A stretch of DNA of 64,000 bases from Desulfosporosinus youngiae DSM 17734 (GCF_000244895.1 NZ_CM001441.1:558001-622000); one strand, 5' to 3'; positions 16,618-25,806 are shown, numbered from the stretch's first letter. Made by a program: numbers and translations. The notes: generated by a model from the letters alone, not told the origin.

Positions 16618-17730
16618 GTGCGTTCGCTAAAACATCAAATTCTTATATTTTTGTTGGGGTCGCTTATACTATTGGCATCCAGCTTTCTTGTTGTCATGGG
16701 GTTCTATATGAAAGACCGGGCTGTAGCCACGGCTATCATCAAAGTTAAAACAGATTTGGCAACCTGTGAGGAAATCCTGGATAAGACATATCCCGGCCCA
16801 TGGTCGGAGCAAGCCGGAAATCTGTATAAAGGCTCCATAAAAATTAGCCTTAATAATGATATAGTAGACCATTTGGCAAATCTTACAGGGGACACAGTAA
16901 CCATATTTCTAGGAGACACGCGAATCGCTACCACGGTCCGCGGCTCAAACGGGGAACGGGCGATTGGGACTAAGGTTGCTCCCAATGTGGCCCAGACAGT
17001 ACTTCAGGATGGTCAGACATATGTAGGAGAGGCTAATGTCGTAGGCGAATGGTACCAAACGGGTTACATTCCATTGCGCACAGAAAACGGGAACATCATC
17101 GGGATTTTTTACGTCGGCATTTCGCACGCCTATGAGCAGGAGATTTTCACTCAATCCTTAATTAAAACGGCTGGGATTGGGTTAGTCTTAACCTGTTTGG
17201 TAGCTCTTCTTACGTGGTTTTTCCTTCAGAGAGCTATCGTTTATCCTCTGCACAATATCATGTTAGCAACCCGGGACGTAGCAACCGGTCACATTACCGA
17301 GAAAGTAAAGGTTTCCGGAGCCAAGGAAATTGGAGAGCTTGAGGATGCCTTCAACCAAATGGTGGAGCAGATTCAATCTCTGACAGAGGAAATTAGCCGT
17401 ATGACCTGCAACAGCCCGGAGAATGAACCAATAGAAACCAAAAATTTGCTGACTGCGGAATGTCCGCCAATACCCATCCCAAATATTGTTGGAAGAATCG
17501 GAGAAGCGGGGTTGCCTAAGGGTTTGCATCAAGCCACTTTAGGGCAAATAACTCAATTTTTGCAAGCCAACCGGCGTCCTCTCTCTGCTGAGGAAGTTGC
17601 CGAAGGAGTTAAGCTGACAAGGGTAACTGTACGTCGTTACCTCGAGTTTTTAGAACATAGCGGGGCATTAAGATCTGAACAGAAATACGGCACAGTTGGC
17701 CGGCCTGTTAAGCTATTTATACCGTTGTAA
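16618..17730 (+). CDS. membrane one-component regulator: Cache sensor, HAMP, CitB-type HTH
   Basis: About 370 residues: TM1 (~6-28), an extracytoplasmic single-Cache region (~29-180; PGPWSEQAGNLYKGS, TVTIFLGDTRIATTV, GEANVVGEWYQTGYIPL, GNIIGIFYVGIS), TM2 (~188-210), HAMP (~211-262), a linker, then a C-terminal HTH. The last ~60 residues (LSAEEVAEGVKLTRVTVRRY, then KYGTVGRPVKLF) match the DNA-binding end of CitB/DcuR response regulators. There is no histidine kinase, receiver or MA domain. The simplest reading is a membrane-bound transcription factor whose ligand signal goes directly through HAMP to DNA. GTG at 16618 follows AGAGGTG; a TTG at 16576 is less likely. Confidence 0.85.
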   Translation: MRSLKHQILIFLLGSLILLASSFLVVMGFYMKDRAVATAIIKVKTDLATCEEILDKTYPGPWSEQAGNLYKGSIKISLNNDIVDHLANLTGDTVTIFLGDTRIATTVRGSNGERAIGTKVAPNVAQTVLQDGQTYVGEANVVGEWYQTGYIPLRTENGNIIGIFYVGISHAYEQEIFTQSLIKTAGIGLVLTCLVALLTWFFLQRAIVYPLHNIMLATRDVATGHITEKVKVSGAKEIGELEDAFNQMVEQIQSLTEEISRMTCNSPENEPIETKNLLTAECPPIPIPNIVGRIGEAGLPKGLHQATLGQITQFLQANRRPLSAEEVAEGVKLTRVTVRRYLEFLEHSGALRSEQKYGTVGRPVKLFIPL

Positions 17731-17762
17731 AAAACGGCCCTCGATGAGGGCCGTTTTTTATT
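17731..17762 (+). terminator. rho-independent terminator
   Basis: AAAAAACGGCCCTC and GAGGGCCGTTTTTT pair around GAT. This is a textbook terminator directly after the regulator stop. Confidence 0.92.
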
Positions 17763-18001
17763 ATGATGAGAATTGTTGTCTAAATTGACTGATTAGGCAA
17801 CAAATTCACTTTTTCATAATTAATAAAATTTTCTTTACTCACAAAACGCTTATTTAAAGTACATAAACACGACAGGCAGAGAGAAGAACGTTAAACTTAT
17901 GGCATAGACATTATTCTTGATTCCATTACCTTAATAGAAGACATTATATAGAAGAGAGGTGTAACTAAATAGAAGTATGTTCGTAATAAAGGAGGATTCT
18001 T

Positions 18002-18490
18002 ATGTGTGACGCGGCTTCGCCGAATCCATTTGTCAAAAAGCTAGATGACTATATCGACAGTTTGACCCACAAAAAGGAGAATCTTATTGGGGTCCTGCAT
18101 TATGCTCAAGAAATATACGGATACTTACCTGATAATGTACAGTGGCATATTGCCCAGAAGCTTGATATACCCTCCGCGACAGTCTATGGTGTTGTGAGCT
18201 TCTACTCGTTTTTTACGATGGTACCGAGAGGGGAACACGTTGTTAACGTATGTACAGGGACCGCTTGTTTTGTACGAGGGGCCGAAAAATTAAAAAATGA
18301 GCTCGAAAATCAGCTTAAGATTAAAGCTGGAGAAACCACTCCGGATAATCTCTTTACTTTAGAAACTTTGCGCTGCGTTGGAGCCTGCGGCCTCGCTCCA
18401 GTCATGATCGTCGACGGTGAAGTGCATGGACGCATGCAAAATCCCCAAGACATTAATGAGGTTCTGGCAAAATATCGCCCAGAGAGTTAA
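18002..18490 (+). CDS. hndA: [FeFe] hydrogenase NuoE-like [2Fe-2S] subunit (HndA/HydC type)
   Basis: 162 residues, a single NuoE/thioredoxin-like domain. The four [2Fe-2S] ligands are in CTGTACF (C-x4-C) and CVGACG (C-x3-C), and the helix bundle contains IGVLHYAQEIYGYLPDNVQ. It passes electrons between the flavin subunit and the other centres. AAAGGAGGATTCTT precedes the ATG. It is the first gene of a three-gene hydrogenase operon. A paralog serves the formate dehydrogenase at 47940. The symbol follows the Hnd nomenclature by architecture and was not tested by alignment. Confidence 0.9.
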   Translation: MCDAASPNPFVKKLDDYIDSLTHKKENLIGVLHYAQEIYGYLPDNVQWHIAQKLDIPSATVYGVVSFYSFFTMVPRGEHVVNVCTGTACFVRGAEKLKNELENQLKIKAGETTPDNLFTLETLRCVGACGLAPVMIVDGEVHGRMQNPQDINEVLAKYRPES

Positions 18491-18505
18491 GAAGCGTGCC
18501 AAGAG

Positions 18506-18532
18506 TGTCAAGGGGACCGTCCCCTTGACACA
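18506..18532. repeat. GGGGAC-type intergenic palindrome
   Basis: GTGTCAAGGGGA and its complement TCCCCTTGACAC flank CCG. This perfect 12-bp inverted repeat sits between hydrogenase genes 1 and 2. Related repeats occur at 32017, 44549, 54091 and 58949. No T-tract follows, so it need not terminate the operon. Confidence 0.8.
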
Positions 18533-18576
18533 GGAGTCACGACCAAAGAAGGTCACCGAAGGAAGGGAAAAGCCAT

Positions 18577-20463
18577 ATGAAACTCTTAAATATCGATGCA
18601 TTAAATGCATTACGAGCCGACAATCTCAAACTTCTTGAATCCCGGCAGGCTGTCGATTCGATTAGCACAGAAAACACCCAAGCTTTAGTAAGGCATGTTA
18701 TGGTCTGTGGAGGTCCTGGTTGTCACTCCTCGGGCAGTCCCAATATAGCCAAACGGCTGGAAGAGGAGCTCAAGGGATTTGGGCTGTCTGAACAGATTAA
18801 AGTCTTTCAACCAGGATGTTTTGGTTTTTGTGAAAAGGGCCCGATGATTCAGATTTTCCCCGATAATGTCACTTATTGTGAGGTTTCGGCAGATGACGTA
18901 ACGACCATCATCGAAGAGCACTTTGTAAAAGGTAATATTGTAGAACACCTTCTTTTTACGGACCCAAACACCAAAGAACGGTTTGCCGCTGATATTCCTT
19001 TTTACAAAGGACAGCTTCGCATAGCGCTGCGCAACGTTGGTTACATTGCCCCGGAAAATATTCTTGAGTATATTGCCGCTGACGGTTATCAGGCTTTAGG
19101 CAAAGTTCTTTTTCAGATGACTCCTTTGGAGGTCATTGGCGTCCTGAAAGACAGTGGACTGCGGGGACGGGGCGGCGCAGGTTTTCCTACCGGCCTGAAA
19201 TGGGAACTGACTCGTAAAAGCCCGGCTGATCAGCGTTATATCATATGCAACGCTGATGAGGGGGACCCAGGTGCTTTCATGGACCGCTCCGTCCTGGAAG
19301 GCGATCCTCATAGCGTTTTAGAGGCTATGATGATCGCGGGTGTAGCCATTGGAGCTTCTGAAGGTTATATTTATGTCCGGGCTGAATATCCTGCTGCGAT
19401 TCACAGTTTACAAGTTGCCATTGCCCAGGCAAGAGAATACGGTTTACTTGGCAAAGATATTTTAGGCAGCGATTTTTGCTTTGATATTGAGCTTAAACTC
19501 GGAGCCGGCGCCTTTGTCTGCGGTGAGGAAACGGCACTGATCCATTCCATTGAAGGCGCCAGAGGAGAACCTTCCGTCAAACCGCCTTTTCCCGCCCAAC
19601 AAGGATTGTGGGGAAAACCAACCAGTGTCAACAATGTGGAAACCTTAGCCAATATCCCCCCAATTATTTTAAAGGGAGCAGGTTGGTTTTCGGCAATTGG
19701 CACGGAAAAGAGTAAAGGCACAAAAGTGTTTGCTTTAGCTGGCAAAGTAAATAATGTCGGACTGGTGGAAGTTCCAATGGGAACAACCCTCCGGCAAATT
19801 ATTTTCGACATTGGCGGAGGAATTAAGCAGCGCAAGACCTTTAAGGCGGCACAAACCGGAGGGCCCTCCGGCGGATGTATTCCAACCAGGTATTTAGATT
19901 CCCCCATTGATTATGAATCCTTAGCAGCAATTGGCTCGATGATGGGTTCCGGAGGACTCATTGTCATGGATGAAGATGATTGCATGGTCAATATAGCCAA
20001 GTTCTTCCAGGAGTTTACGATGGATGAGTCCTGTGGCCGATGCACGGCCTGTCGGGTGGGAACCAAACGCCTTTATGAAATCTTGACTAAGATTACGGAA
20101 GGCAAAGGGACTCTGGAGGATTTAGATAATTTGGAGAAATTGTGTCATATCATTAAGGACACAGCACTGTGCGGATTAGGGCAGAGTGCGCCCAATCCGA
20201 TCCTGTCTACTTTAAAATATTTCCGCGAAGAATACATTGCGCATGTCGTCGATAAAACCTGTCCGGCCGGCGTTTGTAAGAGCTTGCTAAAATACGAAAT
20301 CACAGAAAAGTGCGTAGGGTGCGGCCTGTGCGTAAAGAAATGTCCTATGCATTGCATCACCGGCACCACCAAGAAGCGCCACATCATCGACCAAGAACGC
20401 TGCCTGAAATGTGGGGCATGTATGGAACAATGCCGCGTCGTTGGCGCCATCATCTGCCATTAA
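18577..20463 (+). CDS. hndC: [FeFe] hydrogenase NuoF-like flavin subunit (HndC/HydB type, N-terminal HndB-like domain)
   Basis: 628 residues. An N-terminal thioredoxin-like [2Fe-2S] domain (~38-125; CGGPGCHSSG, PGCFGFCEKGP) is equivalent to a fused HndB. The NuoF core (~140-540) has the FMN/NAD sites GLRGRGGAGFPTG and CNADEGDPGAFMDR and the N3-type cluster SCGRCTACRVGT. The C-terminus has two [4Fe-4S] ferredoxin motifs (CVGCGLCVKKCP, CLKCGACMEQCR). It binds NAD(P)H and, in bifurcating homologues, splits electrons between NAD(P) and ferredoxin. ATG follows GGAAGGG after an 86-bp gap holding a palindrome. The catalytic gene follows 24 bp later. Confidence 0.93.
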   Translation: MKLLNIDALNALRADNLKLLESRQAVDSISTENTQALVRHVMVCGGPGCHSSGSPNIAKRLEEELKGFGLSEQIKVFQPGCFGFCEKGPMIQIFPDNVTYCEVSADDVTTIIEEHFVKGNIVEHLLFTDPNTKERFAADIPFYKGQLRIALRNVGYIAPENILEYIAADGYQALGKVLFQMTPLEVIGVLKDSGLRGRGGAGFPTGLKWELTRKSPADQRYIICNADEGDPGAFMDRSVLEGDPHSVLEAMMIAGVAIGASEGYIYVRAEYPAAIHSLQVAIAQAREYGLLGKDILGSDFCFDIELKLGAGAFVCGEETALIHSIEGARGEPSVKPPFPAQQGLWGKPTSVNNVETLANIPPIILKGAGWFSAIGTEKSKGTKVFALAGKVNNVGLVEVPMGTTLRQIIFDIGGGIKQRKTFKAAQTGGPSGGCIPTRYLDSPIDYESLAAIGSMMGSGGLIVMDEDDCMVNIAKFFQEFTMDESCGRCTACRVGTKRLYEILTKITEGKGTLEDLDNLEKLCHIIKDTALCGLGQSAPNPILSTLKYFREEYIAHVVDKTCPAGVCKSLLKYEITEKCVGCGLCVKKCPMHCITGTTKKRHIIDQERCLKCGACMEQCRVVGAIICH

Positions 20464-20487
20464 GGTATCCCTGAAGGAGGACTCCAT

Positions 20488-22230
20488 ATGGATATTCAAC
20501 TAACGATTAACGATATAGTGCTTAAAGTACCAGAAGGAACGTCCATTTTAGACGCCGCCCGGACCGTAAACATAGATATTCCAACCTTATGCTACTTAAA
20601 GCTTAATGAAATGCACTACAATAATAACATCGCTTCCTGTCGAGTTTGTGTTGTCGAAATAGAGGGCCGCCGCAATCTGGCTTCCTCCTGCTCAACTCCC
20701 GTAGCAAATGGCATGGTGGTCAGAACGGATTCGCTGCGTGCTATTCAGGCCAGACGAGCTATGGTTGAACTTCTCCTCTCTGACCACCCTAAATCTTGTC
20801 TGACCTGTGCAAAAAACCAAGATTGTGACCTTCAATCCTTAGCCTCGGAATTAGGGGTACGCCATATCTCTTATGAAGGGGAAGAATCCGAGTTTGAAAT
20901 CGACCGGTCAAGTTCTTCCATTGTTCGGGATCCTAACAAATGTATTCGTTGCCGTCGTTGCGAAACCATGTGCAACGAGGTACAGACGGTTGGCGTTTAC
21001 TCCGCTGTAGGACGTGGTTTTGAGACGGTAATTAAAACAGCCTTTGACCTGCCCCTTAGTCAAACCGCTTGCACGTTTTGCGGACAATGTATCGCAGTAT
21101 GTCCAACTGGTGCATTGACCGAACTGGATCAGGTCGATAAAGTTTGGAAAGCTCTCAACGATCCTAATCAATTTGTCGTTGTCCAAACCGCGCCAGCCGT
21201 ACGGGTCGCGCTAGGGGAGGAATTCGACTTAGAACCTGGGACGATTGTGACCGGTAAGATGGTCGCCGCTCTTCGACGACTTGGTTTTGACCGAGTCTTT
21301 GATACGGATTTTGCTGCTGACCTGACAATTATGGAGGAAGCAACAGAGCTTGTGCACCGCATAAAACATGGTGGACGTTTGCCTCTTCTCACAAGTTGTT
21401 GTCCTGCCTGGGTTAAATTCTTTGAACATCAATTTCCAGATCTCTTAGACATTCCTTCAACCTGCAAATCTCCTCATGAAATGTTAGGGGTTTTAATCAA
21501 AAGTTACTATGCGAGAACGCTGGGGATTGACCCCAAAACTATTACGGTTGTTTCCGTCATGCCTTGTGTTGCTAAAAAATACGAAGCAGCTCGTCCTGAA
21601 CTTTCGCAAGGCGCGGAAACTGCGGATGTGGACATCGTCATCACTACTCGTGAACTTGCTCGCATGATTCGGGAAGCCAGCATTCATTTTGATCACCTCA
21701 AAGACCAGGAATTTGATCACCCCTTAGGGGAATCAACCGGTGCTTCCGTTATTTTTGGAGCAACCGGTGGAGTGCTCGAAGCCGCCTTGCGGACAGCTTA
21801 TGAGGTGATCACTGGCGAAACCTTAGAAAAAGTGGAGTTTGAAGCCCTCCGGGGAATGGATGGGCTTAAAGAAGCTGTAATCCCAATCGCTGGACAAGAT
21901 TATCGAGCTGCGGTTATCCATGGTTTAGGTAATGCTCGTAAGGTTCTTGAGAAAATACAAGCAGGGGAAAGCAATTATGACGTAATCGAGATTATGGCTT
22001 GCCCCGGAGGTTGTATCGGTGGAGGCGGACAGCCCTATCATCATGGAAACCTGGATATTCTTGCAGATCGAGCGGGAGCCTTATACCGCGAAGACCGCGC
22101 TAAGCCTTTGCGGAAGTCGCACGAAAATCCGGCCATTATAGGTCTTTATAAGGATTATCTGGGCGAACCCTATGGAGAAAGAGCCCATAAGCTGCTGCAT
22201 ACCAGCTATGTGCCGCGTAAGAAGATCTAA
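20488..22230 (+). CDS. hndD: [FeFe] hydrogenase catalytic subunit (HndD/HydA type)
   Basis: 580 residues. An N-terminal plant-type [2Fe-2S] domain (CxxxxxNNNIASCRVCVVE) precedes a His-Cys3 [4Fe-4S] site (HPKSCLTCAKNQDC), two [4Fe-4S] motifs (CIRCRRCETMC, CTFCGQCIAVCP), then the H-cluster domain with signatures L1 TSCCPAWVKFFE, L2 MPCVAKKYEA and L3 MACPGGCIGGGG. The small-subunit domain is fused at the C-terminus (YRED...HKLLHTSY). It reduces protons or oxidises H2 together with the two upstream diaphorase subunits. GAAGGAGGA precedes the ATG. Maturases HydEFG are not in this window. Confidence 0.96.
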   Translation: MDIQLTINDIVLKVPEGTSILDAARTVNIDIPTLCYLKLNEMHYNNNIASCRVCVVEIEGRRNLASSCSTPVANGMVVRTDSLRAIQARRAMVELLLSDHPKSCLTCAKNQDCDLQSLASELGVRHISYEGEESEFEIDRSSSSIVRDPNKCIRCRRCETMCNEVQTVGVYSAVGRGFETVIKTAFDLPLSQTACTFCGQCIAVCPTGALTELDQVDKVWKALNDPNQFVVVQTAPAVRVALGEEFDLEPGTIVTGKMVAALRRLGFDRVFDTDFAADLTIMEEATELVHRIKHGGRLPLLTSCCPAWVKFFEHQFPDLLDIPSTCKSPHEMLGVLIKSYYARTLGIDPKTITVVSVMPCVAKKYEAARPELSQGAETADVDIVITTRELARMIREASIHFDHLKDQEFDHPLGESTGASVIFGATGGVLEAALRTAYEVITGETLEKVEFEALRGMDGLKEAVIPIAGQDYRAAVIHGLGNARKVLEKIQAGESNYDVIEIMACPGGCIGGGGQPYHHGNLDILADRAGALYREDRAKPLRKSHENPAIIGLYKDYLGEPYGERAHKLLHTSYVPRKKI

Positions 22231-22322
22231 TCCTGATTTGGATCTAACGTATGGACGGGTTTTATCAGCCAAATCCATCGCTTATACGCCGATTGGTATA
22301 AGTCATTGTTCCTAAATAGTTT

Positions 22323-22365
22323 GAAGACCGCCTTTTTGTTCATCAATTACAAAAAGGCGGTCTTC
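22323..22365. terminator. bidirectional terminator between the hydrogenase and ABC operons
   Basis: GAAGACCGCCTTTTTG and its exact complement form a 16-bp stem with an 11-nt loop, followed by GTTCT. It serves the convergent operons on both sides. Confidence 0.85.
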
Positions 22366-22415
22366 GTTCTGCCCGGCGAACGTATAAGTTACTGTCCCTA
22401 TTCTTTTCTAATCCT

Positions 22416-23153
22416 TTAAAACAAGTTTTGGAGATCTTTCTTCAATGCCATAAAATCAGGGTGATCCGGGCAACGGGGATATGAAAACGGGACTTGAATG
22501 ATTTTTCGAATGCTTCCTGGTGAAGGGTGCATGACAATGATTCTCTGACCAAGAATTAAGGCCTCATCCATGTCATGAGTGACATGGATGCAAGTTTTGT
22601 GCGTAGACTGCCATAAGTTTAATAAATCGGATTGTAATTTGGTTCGTGTTTGGGTGTCAAGAGCAGCAAACGGCTCGTCCAGCAACAAGATTTGGGGATC
22701 CGCTGCCAGAGCACGGGCGATAGCGGCTCTTTGCGCCATGCCGCCGGATAGTTGGTTAGGCATGGCCTTGGCAAAATCGCTTAACCCGACCATTTTTAAT
22801 AAGTCGTGGACGATCTTGCGCAGAAGGTTTTTTTCCACTCGTCCCTTTATTCCGAAGGCGATATTCTCTGCCACTGTCAACCACGGAAAAAGGCGGGGTT
22901 CTTGAAAAACCATCCCTCTTTCCCGACCTGTAGATTCAATGAGCCGGCCCTTAAACAGGATTTGCCCGGATGTCTGCTTTTCCAAACCAGCGATAATCCT
23001 AAGTAAGGTTGTCTTTCCGCACCCGCTCGGACCGAGTAAGCAAATTAACTCGCCTGAGGCAACCTTAAAGTGAAGATTATCGAGAGCGAGAACCTGACCC
23101 TTGCCGAGGTTAAAGGATTTTGTAATGTTATTAATTTCTAAGAAATCTGCCAC
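22416..23153 (-). CDS. ABC importer ATPase, SsuB/TauB/NrtD type
   Basis: 245 residues with Walker A GPSGCGKTTLL, Q-loop MVFQEPRLFPW, signature LSGGMAQRAAIARALA, Walker B ILLLDEPFAALD, and the H-loop His in CIHVTHDMDEA. The FxEPRLFPWLTV segment is typical of the nitrate/sulfonate/taurine subfamily. The 5' end overlaps the permease gene by 16 bp. It powers uptake of the ligand captured by the lipoprotein encoded upstream. The substrate is uncertain: aliphatic sulfonate, taurine or a pyrimidine precursor. Confidence 0.92.
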   Translation of the reverse strand: MADFLEINNITKSFNLGKGQVLALDNLHFKVASGELICLLGPSGCGKTTLLRIIAGLEKQTSGQILFKGRLIESTGRERGMVFQEPRLFPWLTVAENIAFGIKGRVEKNLLRKIVHDLLKMVGLSDFAKAMPNQLSGGMAQRAAIARALAADPQILLLDEPFAALDTQTRTKLQSDLLNLWQSTHKTCIHVTHDMDEALILGQRIIVMHPSPGSIRKIIQVPFSYPRCPDHPDFMALKKDLQNLF

Positions 23154-23998
23154 TTTGGCACCTCTTTAGTATCAACCTTTGTTTGCCAGGGTAATAACTT
23201 CTTTTCCAGACGGCTGAAAATAAAATCTAAGATAAGGCCGACGAGGCCAATAACGAACACCCCTACAAGCATCAAATCAGGCTGTGCCATTTCACGGCCC
23301 TCCTGAATGAGGTAGCCGATCCCCTTGGAAGCCCCGAGTAATTCTGCCGCCACTAAGGAGCGCCAACTAAAGCTTAGACCGAGTCTCATACCGACAAAGA
23401 CAGAGGGAGCAGCCGATGGAAGATAGACCCGGCTCATCAGACCCCAGCGGGAAAGACCATAAGTGTAGGCTACTTCTTTCAGCTGAGGGTCCGTGCTGGC
23501 GATGCCATGTAATGTGTTAAGAAAGAGGGGGAAAAAGGCAGAATAAACAATGATAGCAATCTTGGATGCTTCGTCAATACCCAACCAGAGAATGAACATA
23601 GGAATCCAGGCAATGGCGGGAATTTGCTGCAGAAAGCTCAAGCTGGGAGACAAATAATTACGGATACCCGGTAATAAACCGAGTAAGAAACCCAAAGGAA
23701 GAGCCAGACACAGAGCCAGGCCGAACCCGAAAACTACGCGGTACAGACTGGCTCCAATATGTCTTGTTAGTTGTCCGTTACCGGCAATCGTCGAAAAACG
23801 TTCCCAAATCTGCGAGGGAGGAGGAAGAAGATAGTCATTTAACCAGCCCAAGCCACTTAAGACCTCCCATAGAACAAGAATAAAAACAGGGAGAGCTAAT
23901 CCTTGCAATAATCTTAGGATCATCAATGGCTTAGTTGGTTGATAAGATTTCTCCTTTAACGTCAGCGGCTTCTTTCGTTCGCTCGCGAAAGCCTTCAT
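23138..23998 (-). CDS. ABC importer permease, SsuC/TauC type
   Basis: 286 residues with about six membrane helices and the BPD_transp_1 EAA loop (EVAYTYGLSRWGLMSRVYLP, centred ~175). The start is AGGGAGGATTTTATG, 15 bp after the binding-protein stop, and the end overlaps the ATPase gene. The basic cytoplasmic N-terminus (KAFASERKKPLTLKEKSYQ) is normal for the family. It forms the membrane channel of the importer. Confidence 0.92.
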   Translation of the reverse strand: MKAFASERKKPLTLKEKSYQPTKPLMILRLLQGLALPVFILVLWEVLSGLGWLNDYLLPPPSQIWERFSTIAGNGQLTRHIGASLYRVVFGFGLALCLALPLGFLLGLLPGIRNYLSPSLSFLQQIPAIAWIPMFILWLGIDEASKIAIIVYSAFFPLFLNTLHGIASTDPQLKEVAYTYGLSRWGLMSRVYLPSAAPSVFVGMRLGLSFSWRSLVAAELLGASKGIGYLIQEGREMAQPDLMLVGVFVIGLVGLILDFIFSRLEKKLLPWQTKVDTKEVPKWQIS

Positions 23999-24013
23999 AA
24001 AATCCTCCCTAAA

Positions 24014-25006
24014 TTAGGTTGTGGGCAGGTAACTGGGATCGACTAACTCTTCCACGACGTTATTGATGTCAACATCAGGACGGATCATGCCTTCTTTTTG
24101 CAAAAAGGAGGCGGATTTGAGTAAATCACTCTTAACCTCATCAAGGCTCATTTCAAAGTTAAATATGGGATAAAGGGCTTTAACCCCGTTTATGTCCATT
24201 TGATTTTTTTGTGCGGTCATAGTTAAGGCTTCCTCCAGGTTTGCTTCGCTCCACTCGATAGAAGTCCTATGTATGTCTAAGTAGCGTTTTACTAATTCGG
24301 GATGAGTCTGTGCAAAGTCACTGCGAACAGCAATCACGGATAAGCCGGGTATTAAGCCGTCCGCTGAACGCAAAGGTTTTATCTTGCCGGTTGCAACTGC
24401 TTTAGAAAGCAAAGGTTCCGGCAGAATTGTGGCATCAACATGTCCTGCAGAAATAGCGGCGGTCGCGGCGGTTGAGTCCATATTAATCAGTTCAAGGTCT
24501 TGAGTGGTCAGATTAACCTCCGCTAAAGCACGGATTAACATCTCATGCAGCATGGTTCCTTTTTGCAAGGCGATCTTCTTTCCTTTGAGGTCAGCGACTG
24601 TGTTTACTGATCCGTCAGTTTTAACAACCAGACTTATTCCTTTAGGAAAGCGGGAATAGGAGGATACGATTTTGATGTCATTGCCATTGGCTTTAGCTAA
24701 GATAGCTGAAACGTAATTAAGACTATTGGAAATATCCAGGGATTTTGCAGCTAATGCTTCAAGTTGGTTGCTGGGAACCGGGATATCATGCCACTTAAAG
24801 GCGATACCATCCTTCTGAAACTCGTTTTCGAACATCTTTTTTTCCTGAGCGACAATTGAAGGGACGTTAATAGGCCGGGAAACGTAAGAAGCATTTATAG
24901 TTTCAGGCTTTTCCGGCAGGGGTTGATTGGACGGTTGGGAAGGTGTGCAGCCAATGAGAGTAAAGGTTACTAAAATAAGAAGGAATAACATCTTTGAGCG
25001 AAACAT
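24014..25006 (-). CDS. ABC importer substrate-binding lipoprotein (SsuA/TauA/NrtA-like)
   Basis: About 330 residues. The signal peptide is followed by lipobox LIGC (Cys ~20), so it is membrane-anchored. The body is a periplasmic-binding-protein-2/NMT1-like fold, with VADLKGKKIALQKGTMLHEM and GHVDATILPEPLLSKAVA as the typical ligand-cleft elements. It is the first gene of the three-gene operon. ATG at 25006 is chosen; a GTG at 25015 sits only 2 nt after AAAGGA. Sulfonate-type ligands are the default guess for this architecture. No sulfonate-degrading monooxygenase is nearby, so the ligand is open. Confidence 0.88.
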   Translation of the reverse strand: MFRSKMLFLLILVTFTLIGCTPSQPSNQPLPEKPETINASYVSRPINVPSIVAQEKKMFENEFQKDGIAFKWHDIPVPSNQLEALAAKSLDISNSLNYVSAILAKANGNDIKIVSSYSRFPKGISLVVKTDGSVNTVADLKGKKIALQKGTMLHEMLIRALAEVNLTTQDLELINMDSTAATAAISAGHVDATILPEPLLSKAVATGKIKPLRSADGLIPGLSVIAVRSDFAQTHPELVKRYLDIHRTSIEWSEANLEEALTMTAQKNQMDINGVKALYPIFNFEMSLDEVKSDLLKSASFLQKEGMIRPDVDINNVVEELVDPSYLPTT

Positions 25007-25133
25007 AATAATCACAATCCTTTATTATTGAGTTTAAACTTAAACTATATTTGCTTGTTAATAGTTTAACATAAGTAAGTCATATGAGCTACAATAATCG
25101 AAATGGAACTTGCCGGAACAATTTTTGAAAAAG

Positions 25134-25173
25134 ATAATGGCGCATGTTCAATACTTGAACGTGCGCCATTATT
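25134..25173. terminator. hairpin between the ABC operon promoter and the YopX gene
   Basis: ATAATGGCGCA and TGCGCCATTAT enclose a loop that itself pairs (GTTCAA/TTGAAC). It lies past the YopX stop on the minus strand and probably terminates that gene. Confidence 0.7.
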
Positions 25174-25239
25174 TGATATAAGAAACCTACTATATGACGG
25201 AACAGGGTCTTAATGGAAGCTGAATTCCAAATATTGGCC

Positions 25240-25626
25240 TTAAAATAATGTATATCGAAGTTTCTCTTGTGAAAGATTAGATTTTTGAAATTCATTACCG
25301 ATAACAACACTGCATTCAACAGTACTGATTTCGCATTTTGAAAAGCTTCCCAATTCAAGAAGCTCGAAGGTTGCCAGCGTTTTATTCCATACGACTTTGT
25401 AAATGATTGAGGAGATTCTGACTAAATCTCCTTCATACACTTCGATTCCATTTGAATCAGAAAAGCCGGTCCATTGCATCAATATGTATTTTCCGATGGG
25501 TTCCCATGATCGGCCAGGTACACTCACCGCAAAAGGAGCTGAACTTTGCATATCAAAACTTAAGGCCTGAGGTTTTAGCATTTTTTCCTGAATTCTGTCC
25601 CATACTCTGAATTTTTGTTCCCTCAA
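25240..25626 (-). CDS. YopX family protein
   Basis: 128 residues. It matches YopX proteins of prophages and firmicute genomes: N-terminal MREQKFRVWDRIQEKML, then the hallmark QWTGFSDSNGIEVYEGDLVR and a beta-rich C-terminal half. AAAGGAGGT is 7 nt before the TTG start. No other phage gene is visible within 10 kb, so it is an orphan cargo or remnant that has stayed intact. Function is unknown. Confidence 0.85.
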   Translation of the reverse strand: MREQKFRVWDRIQEKMLKPQALSFDMQSSAPFAVSVPGRSWEPIGKYILMQWTGFSDSNGIEVYEGDLVRISSIIYKVVWNKTLATFELLELGSFSKCEISTVECSVVIGNEFQKSNLSQEKLRYTLF

Positions 25627-25754
25627 TTGTGTTACCTCCTTTATGACTTGAAACGTCCCCTATCGTAATGTAAGATACTTCAAACTCACATAATAAGTAC
25701 GTATGGGGGAAAAAGTTTAAGAGGGTAGGAAACATGATTTAATTTAAAATTTAA

Positions 25755-25806
25755 TTGACAAACGTCTAAGTCTTGATAAAATAATTGTAAGTGAGTAATC
25801 ACTCAT
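25755..25806 (+). promoter_or_regulatory. promoter and probable TetR operator of the efflux operon
   Basis: TTGACA (25755-25760), 16 bp, TAAAAT (25777-25782) form a good promoter. The palindrome TGAGT-AATC-ACTCA (25792-25805) overlies the expected start site. TetR-type repressors that autoregulate adjacent efflux operons bind this sort of site, so control by the downstream TetR gene is likely. Confidence 0.7.
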
